NCBI GenBank assembly: GCA_025435555.1
Contig: JAIWWG010000022.1
Span: 124,001 to 188,000 of the forward strand
Direction: 5' to 3'
Source: Chytriomyces cf. hyalinus JEL632
Lineage: Eukaryota > Chytridiomycota > Chytridiomycetes > Chytridiales > Chytriomycetaceae
Length of the DNA: 64,000 nt
Shown here: positions 11,081 through 24,200 of the stretch, one piece after another
Position numbering within the stretch: position 1 is the stretch's first letter
How the letters are laid out: each line of letters opens with the position of its first letter
Position numbers and translations under genes: made by a program
Notes under the pieces: generated by a model
What the model was told of the DNA's origin: nothing
The model's database searches: none
What the model saw: the letters and a program-made list of their open reading frames with translations, nothing else

Positions 11081-11504
11081 TGCCGCCCAAATATACAAAG
11101 CAATATGGGGGCCTGTTCCACATGCAGGAGGTTATGGTCATTGGATAAAGTTGAGCAAAGCCCAATAAACACTCCAAGCATTTTGGCACGCGAGACTCTT
11201 TGAAGGCCTGAGACACCAAGCTATTAAATAGCATATCAGGCTGACAAGGAACAAATGCAATTGTAATTCACTTTACCTTGCATCGCGTCATTCAAATATA
11301 GTATTTATTTCATGCCAGAAAACAAAGATGGCAACATCTGCATTTGAAGAGGCTTCTTGGAGTTAAAAGGTGTCAATGACTTGGCAAGGAATACGCGTCA
11401 TTTAAAATGCGTTAGGAATTTGTTTCGCGCTATTGTCTTGAGAGATCGACACAAAACCGGAGCAGTTAAACTTTACAAAACCCCCAACTCCCCAGCAAAA
11501 AGTT
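11081..11504. other. Intergenic, promoter side of the PP1 gene
   Basis: This stretch is A/T-rich, with short stop-filled frames on both strands. It holds AATAAA near 11164 after the cornichon stop and presumably the 5' leader of the PP1 gene. No gene seen. Confidence 0.5.
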
Positions 11505-12925
<1,421 letters not shown>

Positions 12926-13170
12926 ACGCGTAAAAATGTGGGGGTGGGTGGGGGGCAGTTGCAAAAGGGAGCCAGCACAAAAAATGTCCTGCTGCAAGTT
13001 ATATTTATGTTCTCTGGTTCGCGTTGCGTTTCTCCTGTTTTTCTTCCATCAACAGAACCCTTCAAAGTAACCTTTTCTTTTTGTTCGTGTTTCTGCCGTC
13101 TTTTCCTTTATTCGCCATTTCCTCGTTCACTCCCTTCAAACCAATAAATCTCACTACAACTATTTTGCAT

Positions 13171-15349
13171 TTATTTCTTTTTCGACTTTTTTAACGCCTT
13201 GTCAAGGCGCGCACGTAAGCTGACTTTTTTCTTGGCTAGGTTCAATTCCTCTTGCAATGCCGTGCTGGGTCCTCCCTTTCGTTTCTTGGCAATGGTTTCA
13301 ACTCCAACAGTCGCGTTCACATCTCCCTCCAATTGCTCCCATAGTGGAATCGCAGAAGCGGATGAGGAGCTCCCAGCTTGGTCGACATGATCCGGATTCA
13401 GCGGTAGGCCGAAATCATCCCTTTTTGAAAAAAAGGGATGCCAACAAGAAAATATGTTTGAAAAGATGTTCGACGATCTAAATTGAATGGGGAAAATACC
13501 GTGGTACAATCAGTCCATGAAAAGGGCATCTCACTTTATCCCTTCGTGGACACAAATTTCCATTCTTGAGTTTCGCACGACAAGGCGGAATATCGACCGT
13601 TTCGACATCCACCTCCACCAGCCTTGTGCGCAGTTCGTTCATTTTGTGTTCAGGAACCATGTTTTCACCGGTGCCTTCTCCCAAAAATCGATGATGAAAG
13701 TTGATTCCTGTTGAGTTGAAAGGAATGCTTTTCTTGTCCCAGTAGTAAAGATCGTTATCATACGAGACTACCGGAGCAGCTTGGATTATTTCTGAACCGA
13801 AGATTCGCCGTTACTCTGCATGAACATGTATTTATGATAATAGCTGGTCTCACCTGCGATCGAACTTTCAGCTGTGAGAATTGCTCGCTCTTTTCCCTTC
13901 TCTTTTGCCGTGAGTGTCGGCGAAGTTGAAGCACTAATGTTTGAAAACAAGGAGCTTCCAGGAATTATCCCAATCTTTTTTTTGGCCCCTTGAATTGAAT
14001 TTGCGAAAATGACATCGCTGGAGGACATTGTTACTTCTTCAAACACTTCGTCGTCAAACTCATCGTCGGAGTTATCAGCGAGAGAAGCTTTCCCCTTTGA
14101 ATCGGCGTTTGAGATGAGAATTGCCGCTTTTGCTTTCAAGATTTCCATTTGATTTCGCAAGTCTAACACTTTTTTAAGCTGCTGGCTCACAATTTCGCGG
14201 GTCTAAAGACGAGGTCTTTTTAGAGGTTCAGCAGAATAATTAACGCAGAAGAAAATAAACCTCCAGCTCTTCCACCGACAATATTCGAGACCAGTTAGGA
14301 ATTAGTGCAAGGTATCGATCGAGGAGCTTTTGGGATTCGCGCAATGAGTCATAAAGAATTTTGTTTTCTTCCGTCTCCGGATCAGCCAGACTGGCAGGGT
14401 TGTCGGGAATTGTGATTTCAAGTGTGTACGAAGTGGAACCAAGCCCGTACGTTTTCGCCATTCCTTTGTGTGTTATTGCCGCTTCCTGGACATCACTTCT
14501 GTTGGCATCGAGAAGGAACTCTTGTTCAAAATCCATCACGAGCAAGTGAAACAGGGAATTCATTTTGTCCATGTTTTCCACGATGGCCGGGATCTTCTCG
14601 CTCATCTCGCCGACAGCTTTGACGTACATTTCATGACGCTCTCTCTTGATTCGCTCACTTCGCATTTGCGCGTCCCGAGTTTCTGCAGCTTGTTGCGGAT
14701 TCGTTATATTCCACAGACCCAGCTTCTTTAGATGGAAACGGGCAATGCCAATCTGATCCATAGACATGATAATGCCTCAGAGATAGTTTCTGGAAAGCAT
14801 ATGCCCCAAATCACCTCACGATGAATCCCGCCAAATCGCGCATGCCAAATCCCAAATAATTCAACAACTCTCTCCCGACACTTTTGCTTATATACGGGAG
14901 GGCCGGGCACGACGAAGCCGGCAATACCGACAGTGCGCTCGAGCAACATGGGCAGGTTGGCGACGGTAATTTGCCGGAAGCAAGATGAGCGAGCAAACAG
15001 AATCCCGACAAGATCCAGAGCAAAGAGACGTGCAACGGCATTTGGCTGCGTCATGTGTACTGCACGAGTGTTGTTCTTTCAGTTTATTGTCGATGGAAAC
15101 GGATGAGTTGGGATATGTAGTAGGAAGAGAGCGAAAGAGAGACTGTAAGAGATAGGGATACACTGCGTACATACCATCAACCAGAAGGGTGTGGACTTGC
15201 TGAGCCGCTTCGCCACCGCCACTTTGAACGATGCGCTTGACGCCACGCAGGGCAGAGGCATCTTGTCCAATGGAGTCAACATAGCTCTGGACTTGCTCGT
15301 CCAGCTGCTCTGCGGTGGTTCTGCGAGAATGTGTTTTGTGCCTGTGCAT
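13171..15349 (-). CDS. UVSSA: UV-stimulated scaffold protein A (UVSSA)
   Basis: Transcription-coupled repair factor that bridges stalled RNA polymerase II and TFIIH. Exons 15175-15349, 14815-15059, 14261-14752, 13854-14202, 13500-13791 and 13171-13420 give 600 residues with every phase closing. The N-terminal half is VHS/ENTH-like helical (AVARLFALDLVGILFARSS, then NLPMLLERTVG). The C-terminal conserved block (DUF2043) has DLYYWDKK, FHHRFLGEG and the zinc-binding CRAKLKNGNLCPRRDKVRCP FHG. The end is basic (ALKKSKKK). The start at 15349 is the least certain point: the first residues MHRHKTHSRR do not resemble other UVSSA proteins and an upstream exon is possible. Convergent with PP1. Confidence 0.87.
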
Positions 15350-15807
15350 GTATTATTTTACAGGCAGTTTTTATGACGGCAACGACTCCAACTTTAATGA
15401 ATCATTATCGGACAACAGTTTCGGTGGGTACAGTGCTTTTGTTAGAAAACGCGGTGGCTGTGCTCACAGCGCGTCTTTGGGGCCCCCCCACCCCCCTTCC
15501 CCCCCCCTCCCCCCACCCCCCAAAGACCGTCTTTATCCACAGTTAGGCTTACCCACTCACTTACTTGATAGTAGACTGCCTTACTAGAGGGGCACCCGGG
15601 CCCTATTGAGTAAATTGATACGAAGCACTCTTATACCAAAGAATCAGAATCTACGTAGGTACTCAGTGGGCTATCCTAACATCTGAAACATTCTTAAAGA
15701 AGCCAATCACCACGTTCCCCAATCTTTGGTTGACTCGATTCATAAAATCACAAATCGTCTTTTTTCTTTTTGCTGAATCACCCCAAAATCACATAACCTT
15801 ACCAACA
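15350..15807. other. Divergent promoter region with a C-rich tract
   Basis: This region lies between the starts of UVSSA (minus) and SHMT (plus). It carries a dense C/G tract at about 15480-15526 and is otherwise ordinary, with no convincing coding frame. Confidence 0.55.
15480..15526. repeat. Poly-C tract (G-quadruplex-capable on the minus strand)
   Basis: About 47 bases contain six runs of four to eight cytosines broken by single A or T bases. On the minus strand this gives several G-runs with very short loops, a standard G-quadruplex pattern, inside the shared UVSSA/SHMT upstream region. Confidence 0.7.
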
Positions 15808-17536
15808 ATGACGAAGACCGCTGTCGACTCCTGGGTAAAGCCTCTCTCGTCTTGCTTGTCTGCCCGTCTGTCTGCCAGGATGGCGCTGCCCTTCTTGTTG
15901 CTCACCGCTTTCTCTTCACCAACAGAACAACTGCATGAACGTTCCCCTTGAGCAGGAAGACCCTGAGATCTATGATCTCATCCAAAAAGAGAAGTGGAGA
16001 CAATTCTCATGTCTGGAACTCATTGCGTCCGAGGTATGCTCGGTTCCATTTCTTCCCTTCTCGTTCTTATCTTTATCTTTCAGAACTTTACTTCCCAAGC
16101 TGTCATGGAAGCAAACGGATCTGCCTTGACGAACAAATACTCCGAAGGTGAAGCTGACCCTCGTGGCATCTCAAAACTGCGCTCACGGTGATAGAAACAT
16201 TTTAGGTCTTCCTGGCGCGAGATTCTATGGTGGTAACGAGCACATCGATGTTATCGAGAACCTGTGCCGCACCCGTGCTATCAATGCATTCAATCTCAAG
16301 TCCGAAGAATGGGGCGTCAACGTTCAACCATACTCGGGTATGTTCGCGTCAATCATCAACAGATGAAACCAATCTTAATCAAAAAACCAACAGGAACAAC
16401 TGCCAACTTCTCTGCCTTGACTGCACTGCTGTCACCCCACGACCGTATCATGGGTCTCGAGCTTGCCTCTGGAGGACAGTGCGTAGCCGTATTTTTCCAT
16501 TTATTTCGAACTGCGATTCAAACGTCCCTTCCCTTACAGCCTGACCCACGGACATCAAACCGCCAAGAAGAAGATTTCATCATCTGCTATCTACTTCGAA
16601 TCCTTCCCATACCAAGTGAACCCCGAGACTGGTCTGGTTGACTATGAGAAGCTCGCCCAAAACGCAGATGCTTACCGCCCAAAGCTCATTATTTGCGGTG
16701 CGTCCGCCTACCCACGTGATTGGGACTACGTCAAACTCCGTGCCATCGCTGACAAGCACGGTGCTTATCTCATGGCTGACATTGCTCACATCTCCGGTCT
16801 TGTCGCTGCCGGCGAGCAGTCAAGCCCCTTTGAGCTCTGCGATGTAGTTACAACCACTACTCACAAAACTCTTCGCGGCCCACGTGCTGGTCTCCTCTTC
16901 TTCCACAAAGGCGAAAAGGGAACTTTGCGTGGAGACTTGGAGGAGCGTTGCAACTTTGCTGTGTTCCCATCCAACCAGGGTGGTCCTCACAACAACACGA
17001 TTGCTGCCGTTGCGGTTGCCTTGAAGCAGGTTGCGACCCCAGCATTCAAAGAGTACGCTCAGCAAGTTCGCAAGAACGCCAAAGCCGTTGCCGAAACCCT
17101 GGTGAAGCACGGATACAAGCTCGCATCCGGAGGTACCGAGAACCACTTGGTTCTTTGGGATCTGCGCCCTATCAACTTGAACGGAAACAAGATGGAAAAA
17201 ATTTGCGACGCCCTCAACATCACCCTGAACAAGAACAGCATTGCGGGAGACACCAGCGCTTTTGTGCCAGGTGGTGTTCGTATCGGTGCCCCTGCACTGA
17301 CATCTCGCTCTTTCAAAGAGGCTGACTTTGTTCAGGTTGCTGAGTTCTTGCATGAGGCCGCCCAACTTGCCATCAAGATCCAAACCAAGTCTGGTAAATT
17401 GATCAAGGACTTTGTTGTGGCAATGGAGAAGGACCCTGAGGTCGAGGCATTGAGGAAGAGAGTGCAAAACTTTGCTGTGCAGTTCCCCATGCCTGGATTT
17501 GACCCTGCTTCCATCCCAGCCAGTGCCAGACACTAA
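15808..17536 (+). CDS. SHM2: Serine hydroxymethyltransferase
   Basis: PLP enzyme converting serine and tetrahydrofolate to glycine and 5,10-methylene-THF, a main source of one-carbon units. Exons 15808-15834, 15926-16033, 16084-16147, 16206-16337, 16394-16478 and 16540-17536 give 470 residues. Signatures: [27 protein letters not shown], and the PLP-lysine motif THKTLRGPR with Lys 248. The N-terminus ([17 protein letters not shown]) has no mitochondrial presequence, so I take it as the cytosolic form. GLPGAR replaces the more usual GYPGxR. Introns crowd the 5' third, while the last 997 bases are uninterrupted, a common pattern for a highly expressed fungal gene. Symbol assigned by the cytosolic prediction. 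Confidence 0.95.
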
Positions 17537-17719
17537 ACAGTTTTCTCATCGCCTCAAATCTTTGCACGCGTCTGCTCGTTTCGATTATCTTCCCGATTTT
17601 AAATGCTCTTTGTGGCTATCTTTGGATTGATTGGAAATTGAATACATTAAGTGGTTTTTTGAGGTCTATTTGTCTATGCTATTCATCTATCCATATGCCT
17701 GAAATGCAGTTGCGAGGGC

Positions 17720-18126
17720 TCACTGTATGTTCATGTCAGAGAAATCTAATGACGATAACGACATTGAAAGTGGTAAGACGCTGCAGCATAACGCGAGCTG
17801 GATAACATGCAAATCGTTACGATGACGTGAGATCGAACAAGAATATAAATACGGGTCTAAGAAACAGCAACCACTGTACCTTGAAGTTGCACGTGTAATA
17901 TTGAAGCGAGTCTTCAAAAGAATTGCCGGAACTCTGAGATTCGTAATCGCGGCCAATATCGAAGATGCTTGATAAGTCGAGCAGAATTCATTTAGTTAAG
18001 TACCTCGGACGCCACGAGACGCTTTTCATTGGAATAATGCGTGAGATGCTCCATGCGCAGAGCAACCCATAGAAGCGTGGGAAAACGCGAAAGTAAAGTT
18101 AGACAGAATGTTGGTGTGATCAGCAT
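17720..18126 (-). CDS. Candidate small three-exon gene, 84 residues
   Basis: Proposed exons are 18004-18126, 17880-17933 and 17720-17797. The first starts with ATG and reads MLITPTFCLTLLSRFPTLLW, then a charged segment MEHLTHYSNEKRLVASE. The donor GTACTTAACTAAATG and acceptor AATCTCAG join in phase 0 to SSGNSFEDSLQYYTCNFK. A second GTACAG..TATCCAG intron joins in phase 0 to a short hydrophobic tail that stops at 17720. A hydrophobic N-terminus suggests a membrane anchor or signal. I recognise no family. The last exon is the weakest; another acceptor (CTGCAG) would give a different 3' end. It is divergent from KGD2, with 93 bases between the ATGs. Confidence 0.42.
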
Positions 18127-18219
18127 TTTCAGTTTATACTTTAAATTTTAGTAAAAAGGGAAAACGGAAAGGAAGTAAAGAAAGAGAAGGAGCAAAAAAA
18201 AAAAGATTATCGGAACATC

Positions 18220-20404
18220 ATGTTGAAGCAACTGCTGTCCACGGGACGAATCGGGTTTGTGCAATCTGCGGCACGGCGGACCACTGCGGGAGCGGGCGCA
18301 AGGTAGGCAGCGTTTGTGGCTGCGACACCACGTTTTTGATGGCTGGACTGGCGGTAGGCTTGTCTGAGTGCTAACAATGCCTCTGTATCTGTAGAGTTGC
18401 GGCTATGCAGATGCGTTTTCTGAGTGAGCATTGTCTTTGATCTGGATACCGTGTTTTGTGCGGGTCCGGGTGCGAGTTCGGGGTATCCCGGAACGCCATC
18501 TGACCCCTTTCTTTTAGCCGAGAAACTCGTCAAGACGCCGCCTATGGCCGATTCCATCACTGAGGGTACGCTCACTAAGTGGCACAAGGGTAAGTCCAAT
18601 TTCTCTGCAGACTGATTTGTGAGATCCCTGATTATTCATCTCAACAGCGGTTGGCGAATTTGTCGCACGCGACGAGCCAATTGCAACGATCGAAACTGAT
18701 AAGGTGCGCATAACTACCGAAAGCTATTCTGATATGAGCGTTCAGTCTCTGAAACCACTCGGGATTGCAGGTTGATGTCACCGTCAATTCGGCCGAATCG
18801 GGGACCGTTTTGGAGTATTTCGCAAAGGAAGGAGACACTGTCATGGTCGGAAGCAATTTGTTCAAAGTTGATGTCGATGGCGTTGCTGGCGCCGCCGCAT
18901 CAAAACCAGCCTCCGCGCCAACCCCTACTCCTGCCCCTGCCGCTGCCGCTGCTGCTCCTGCGGCCCCAGCTGCGACTGGAGAGGTCAAGGAAGGTTGTGA
19001 TTAAGCATTGTTGACCTGGATCTTGACACATCTGACTCTTTTTTATGTTTCATTCCTCCAGTGATTGTTAAGACCCCCCCTATGGCCGACTCTATCACTG
19101 AAGGAACTCTTACAAAGTGGCACAAGAGTGAGTTCAGAGGTTTTTGGCACGTCACTGGATTCTGCTAAATCAACGAATCAGGTGTGGGCGAATACGTTGC
19201 GCGAGATGAGCCGATTGCAACGATCGAAACTGACAAAGTGGATGTCACTGTGAACTCTGCCGAGTCTGGTATTATTCTGGAAGCCTTTGCAAAGGAGGGA
19301 GAGACTGTCTCTGTTGGAAGCAACTTGTTCAAGGTGAATGTGAACGGTTCTCCTTCAGGTGCCTCCGCTGCCGCCCCTGCCGCAGCCCCAACTCCGAAAG
19401 CTGCCGCCCCTAAAGCCGCTACTCCAGCACCTGCCTCTGCACCAAAACCCGCCGCTGCCGCCGCTCCTGCTCCTGCTGCAAAGACTGGTGCGATAACATC
19501 TCGAAATGCGCAATTTCAAAATCATTCTAATTTTTTTATCTCTTTTTAGCTGCTGCCAACGTTCCAGCTCAAGTCGGAAACCGTGTTGAGCGCCGTGTCA
19601 AAATGACTCGCATGCGGAAAACTATCTCATCGAGGTTGAAGGAATCCCAAAACACTGCTGCCTCATTGACCACCTTCAACGAAATTGACATGAGGTAGTT
19701 AAATCGGCGAGTATTCCACAGTGTATTTTACTGATCTCAAAACGTTTCTTCCATATCAGCAACCTCATCGAATTCCGTAGCAAGTACAAGGACGCTGTCA
19801 TGGACAAGCACGGCGTTAAAATGGGTTTCATGGGTGCTTTCATCAAGGCGTCTGCACAAGCTATGAAGGACGTTCCTGAAATCAATGCGCGTATTGAAGG
19901 CGATGAAATCGTGTACAGCGACTTTGTCGACATTAGTGTAGCTGTGGCCACCCCCAAAGGTCTCGTAACTCCAGTTGTCAGAAACTGCGAAAACATGAGC
20001 ATTCTGGATTGTGAGAAGGAGATCGGTGCGTTGGGTGCCAAGGTATGCAGAAATCTCCGTCTAATGTTTCTTGCTTACTCACCATTTGTCAACACTTGAA
20101 GGCAAAAGCAAATGGTATCACTATTGAAGACTTGGCGGGGGGTACCTTCACAATCTCCAACGGAGGAGTGTTTGGATCTCTGTATGGAACACCAATCATC
20201 AACCAGCCGCAAAGTGCCATTCTTGGCATGCACGCCACCAAAGACCGCGCCGTTGTTGTGAATGGACAGGTGGTTGTGCGCCCCATGATGTACGTTGCTC
20301 TCACGTACGACCACAGACTGATTGACGGTCGTGAAGCTGTCACATTCCTTGTGCGAGTGAAGGAGTTGATTGAAGATCCTCGTAGACTGCTGCTTGAGAT
20401 TTAA
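18220..20404 (+). CDS. KGD2: Dihydrolipoyl succinyltransferase (E2 of 2-oxoglutarate dehydrogenase), two lipoyl domains
   Basis: Mitochondrial TCA-cycle enzyme that transfers the succinyl group from lipoyl to CoA. Ten exons: 18220-18302, 18395-18423, 18518-18589, 18648-18703, 18771-18993, 19062-19127, 19182-19487, 19550-19694, 19760-20042, 20102-20404; 521 residues. Residues 1-37 are an Arg/Ala-rich presequence. A lipoyl domain lies at about 39-118 (ETDK, Lys 80) and a second, nearly identical one at 155-232 (Lys 195); each is followed by an Ala/Pro linker. The catalytic domain is about 283-521 with the active-site motif [11 protein letters not shown]. There is no peripheral subunit-binding domain, as is normal for eukaryotic E2o. 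Two lipoyl domains are unusual for this subunit; one is normal. The exon after TKWHK starts at the same place in both copies. Confidence 0.93.
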
Positions 20405-21206
20405 TGGAAGGGAAATTTTGGTTCTGATTCTTTTCCAACTTCACTTTTTTTTTTTTGAAGGAATTCTCATCTCTTTCATGTTTTGTCCCTTCGAAGGCTC
20501 GTTCTCTTTTTAAAAATAAGTCTGATGCATATCGGGTGTCTTTGACTGAGTCTTTTTGTTACCGGTGAAGTGTTTTCTGCTCTGGTCTGCGTTTGTCTTG
20601 GTAAAAGCGTCCCTGACCGGACAAATCCAAAGCCACGAATTAAGAAAACCACATCATCTGCTCAAACCGTGAGCATATCACATAACTGCGCTTGACGGTT
20701 ACTTAGTTTCTCGCTTTCATGCGCTCCTTTTTATGCGGAATACAGAATCACTCCGCCTAATCTCCGTCTAATCTGCATGAACAGATCAAACAAGAACTGA
20801 TAACGCGTTCTTATTACGGCGCCTACCAGACGAATTAAAAGGCAACGCGCTCATGCTCTGTAGGTTAAGAGCTTTGAAACACACCGCGCACGTCCTTGCA
20901 TCTCAAGGCCTTGTTTGCGACACTCGATATGTTGCATTGTGTTTGGAGTAACTTGTTCTTTCCTCGATTTTAGTAGTTCTCCGTCCATCCAGCTGCTCAC
21001 TTTGGGACCACGCTGAATTCAACTGCCTATTTCTCGATCGCTGTTCGAGATGATCACGCAAACACCGCGTTAACATTTGAATGAACAACCTGAATGCTCG
21101 AAGTTGCAGCCAGAATGTAAAATCCATACTGACATTGCGTTGGTTGATTTCGGTGGACAAGGTGAATGGTGCTCAACCACATCCCTCGATTATAATTCTT
21201 GTTGAA
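20405..21206. other. Intergenic, 802 bases
   Basis: This stretch contains the KGD2 3' region (T-rich at 20450) and the listerin upstream region. Frames on both strands are short and broken, and no tRNA-like or repeated structure was seen. Confidence 0.5.
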
Positions 21207-24200
21207 ATGAGCGAGCGCAAAACGAAGGGAACGAAAGCAGCTGGCGCCAGGTCGGCAGCACTTCAACTTCTCAAATGTGCGCGCCATGGGGGTTGCTAAT
21301 GTACTTGTCTCGACAGCCGCTTGGCCGATCTGGTTTCTGGAACATCGCCGGCCTTTGGATTCGGATCCAAAAATGCGTTTGCCTCGACAGCAACCCACAC
21401 ATCATCATTATCATCCCTATTACCCGAGGAAACGGACCATTTGGATGCGGAACTGAAGGTGCAGTTCTCTCGAGATGCTGCGTGTCTCCTTTCAACTCAA
21501 CAGCACTTCCAAAGGTTCTTGTTAAGAGACTCTCAAAGAAGGATGCGCAGACAAAGATAAAAGCAACGGAAGATTTGAAGACATACTTCTCGCAAGCGGC
21601 GGAGGCGGATTTGGCCAACTTTGTGTTCATTTGGGTAACTAACCTGTCTCCCATTCAGAGACGCAACTTTAAAAAAAAAACATACGAAAACATGCGTACG
21701 ATAGCCGAAAATCTTCAATCGCAGCGCGCTCGATGTCGAAAGGAAAATTCGAGAAAACATGATTGCTTGCCAGTCGATCCTTTTCTCGAGACTCAAGAAG
21801 GAAATGGCGCCGGTGTTGAAGCAGTTGATTGGTCCGTGGCTGTGTCTGCAGTTTGACACATCGAACGACATTTCGAAACTTGCGGCCGAGTCTTTTCAGG
21901 TGAGACATGTTTGAATGCAACTATATCAGCTGTGCGCATGGAGCACTCATCGAAACTTTGCGGAACCCAGGGAGCGTTTCCGAATAAGCAATCGCACGTG
22001 CTGTCGTTTTGTCAAGAGGAGATCTGCAGCTTTGCTAGCGATAATATCGTGTATCACACTGTCGAGACAATCAGTTGGGCATCAGCGATTGAAATATTTC
22101 AACCTTTTATCCTGAAATTCTCCACTTTTAGGCGATGCAAGATATAACACAGCAGAAGAAATGCTTTCGAAATACGTTCGCGTGGTATCGGGATCTTTCT
22201 CAATGCTATCTTTTCTCTACGGTAAGAGGAATACCGCGTTTTTACTGCACCCACTTGGATATCATTTTGAAGTATAAATCTACCAGAAAACGTCAGCAAT
22301 GTTGCCACTCTTAATGACACAACTGCTGCATTTTTTGAAAATCCTAAATTTTGGGAAACCACGAAATCCACTTATGCACCTGTCCGCCGATCTATGTATT
22401 CGTTGCTTAAAACCCTCGCGCTAGTCGATCGAAGCGTTTCTCCCATCAGCCACCATCTCGCTACCGTGAAAACTTCATTTCTTAACGAATGCTTTGCCGA
22501 CAAAGAAGCAGTTTCACATGACATGTTGTGGGATGCCGTCCTAGCTCTGACTCAAAATTATCCTGAAGTTTGGTCTGCAGAAGATGTGACGGGGAAAAAA
22601 AATGCAGCGTCTCGATTGTTTCGATTCTTGGAAAACGCATGTTATGGAAGCGGCACCGCTAGTTATCCTGCTCTTCTGGCACTTTTGGCACATATTCCGA
22701 AAGATGCATTGTTTGCGGTCACTTCAGATGGATCCATCTTCCGTGATCGCTTTTTCGGGAGCTTTTGGACCGGCTTGAGCTCAACAAATTTGACGGTGGG
22801 AAATTCAAGTGTATTCGTGACATCAATCCAAGAGTGCTCTTTGTTCTTCGTGTTAAAATATGGGTGTGTACCATTCAAGTTGTTTTCAATTATGCATAAT
22901 ATTCATTGTTGTGGTGTTGTTTAAATTAGGGACGAAAGGATCAGTTCCACTTCAAGTGAAACGGACTTCTTTAAAATTGCCCCAATTTCCCTTGCCTTGT
23001 TGTGCGAGGCACTTTTGTTTCCAGCAACGGTAAGGGCAAAATTATGGCTTCATAATATGCAAACTCACTCGTAAGTAATGTAGAATCCAGACGCGCGGAT
23101 CAAACTATCCGCGTCATGTCTTGAAGCTGCAATAATATCGTACATTGCCAAACTTGCAAGCACTTCCTCTATTCCGGATTCTTACGCAAATCTTCTTGTT
23201 TCGGCGTTTTGCAACGTTATTTCGTCCGCTTTTGTGAATGGGCAACGCTTAGACGGGTCGGCTGTCAACGAAGAAGAGTTTGCAATATTTTGCGAACGCG
23301 CAGGAGGGATCGTCTCCACTTTATCTTACTCAAAATCTCTCACGAGTGTCAATCAGGTAGCTTTCCAAGTTCGCATGTGTTTTGTTGTGTTTAAGGAGGA
23401 TCATTAACAACATGACATCTCCCACGTTGAAAGGCCAAATTTTCAGCACTGGCCGAAACCCTTTCTGTTGAAGCATTGCGGAGAATGTGTGCCCCAGATG
23501 GTATGAAAAAAAAAAAGGCTAGTTTCGACCTTATTGCTTACTGATTTCTGCTTCGTCCAAAATTTTGCAGCGCACTTGAAACCTTCCATTTTGCTGTTCA
23601 CAAACCTTTCGGTGATGACTGTGTCTGAAACAACCCGCGTCACCAAATGTCTTCGGGAGTTAATCACGAATGGACTCACCCCCTTGCTCATCAACTCGCC
23701 CGCTGATTCAATCTCGTTGATTGAGTCAATCGTTAAAAGGCTTGCTTCCAACCGAAACGATGATCTCCATGCTAGTTTCATTAGAGGCCTTGTTGAGACT
23801 GGACGCCTTGAAGTCCTAAATGAATACTTGCAAAAGGTTTGTTCAGAGCTGGATGCCCAAATTTCGTCCTGATCATAGGTTGCTACAGGTTTCGACCTCC
23901 AGCCTCCAGCCAATACCAGTCCCAGAATTTGACGATTTTATCTTGAACTTGCTGGCGAACAACGTGCCGTCTTTTGAATCTCTGGAATTAGTTGCAGATA
24001 GTATGATTTTAAAGGATGGTAAGCTCTCAAATGAAATCTCTCATGCTGGGAATTAACCTCTCACTCGCACACAAGGCGTGAGCTCACTGTCTGAAAAAGG
24101 CATGTCAACGGCGATAACTATGATTTGTGAAGGATTAGAGCTGGCTCTGAGTGCCTGTTTGGCGGAAACAGCGGCGGACTATCCGCAGCAACAGAATCAT

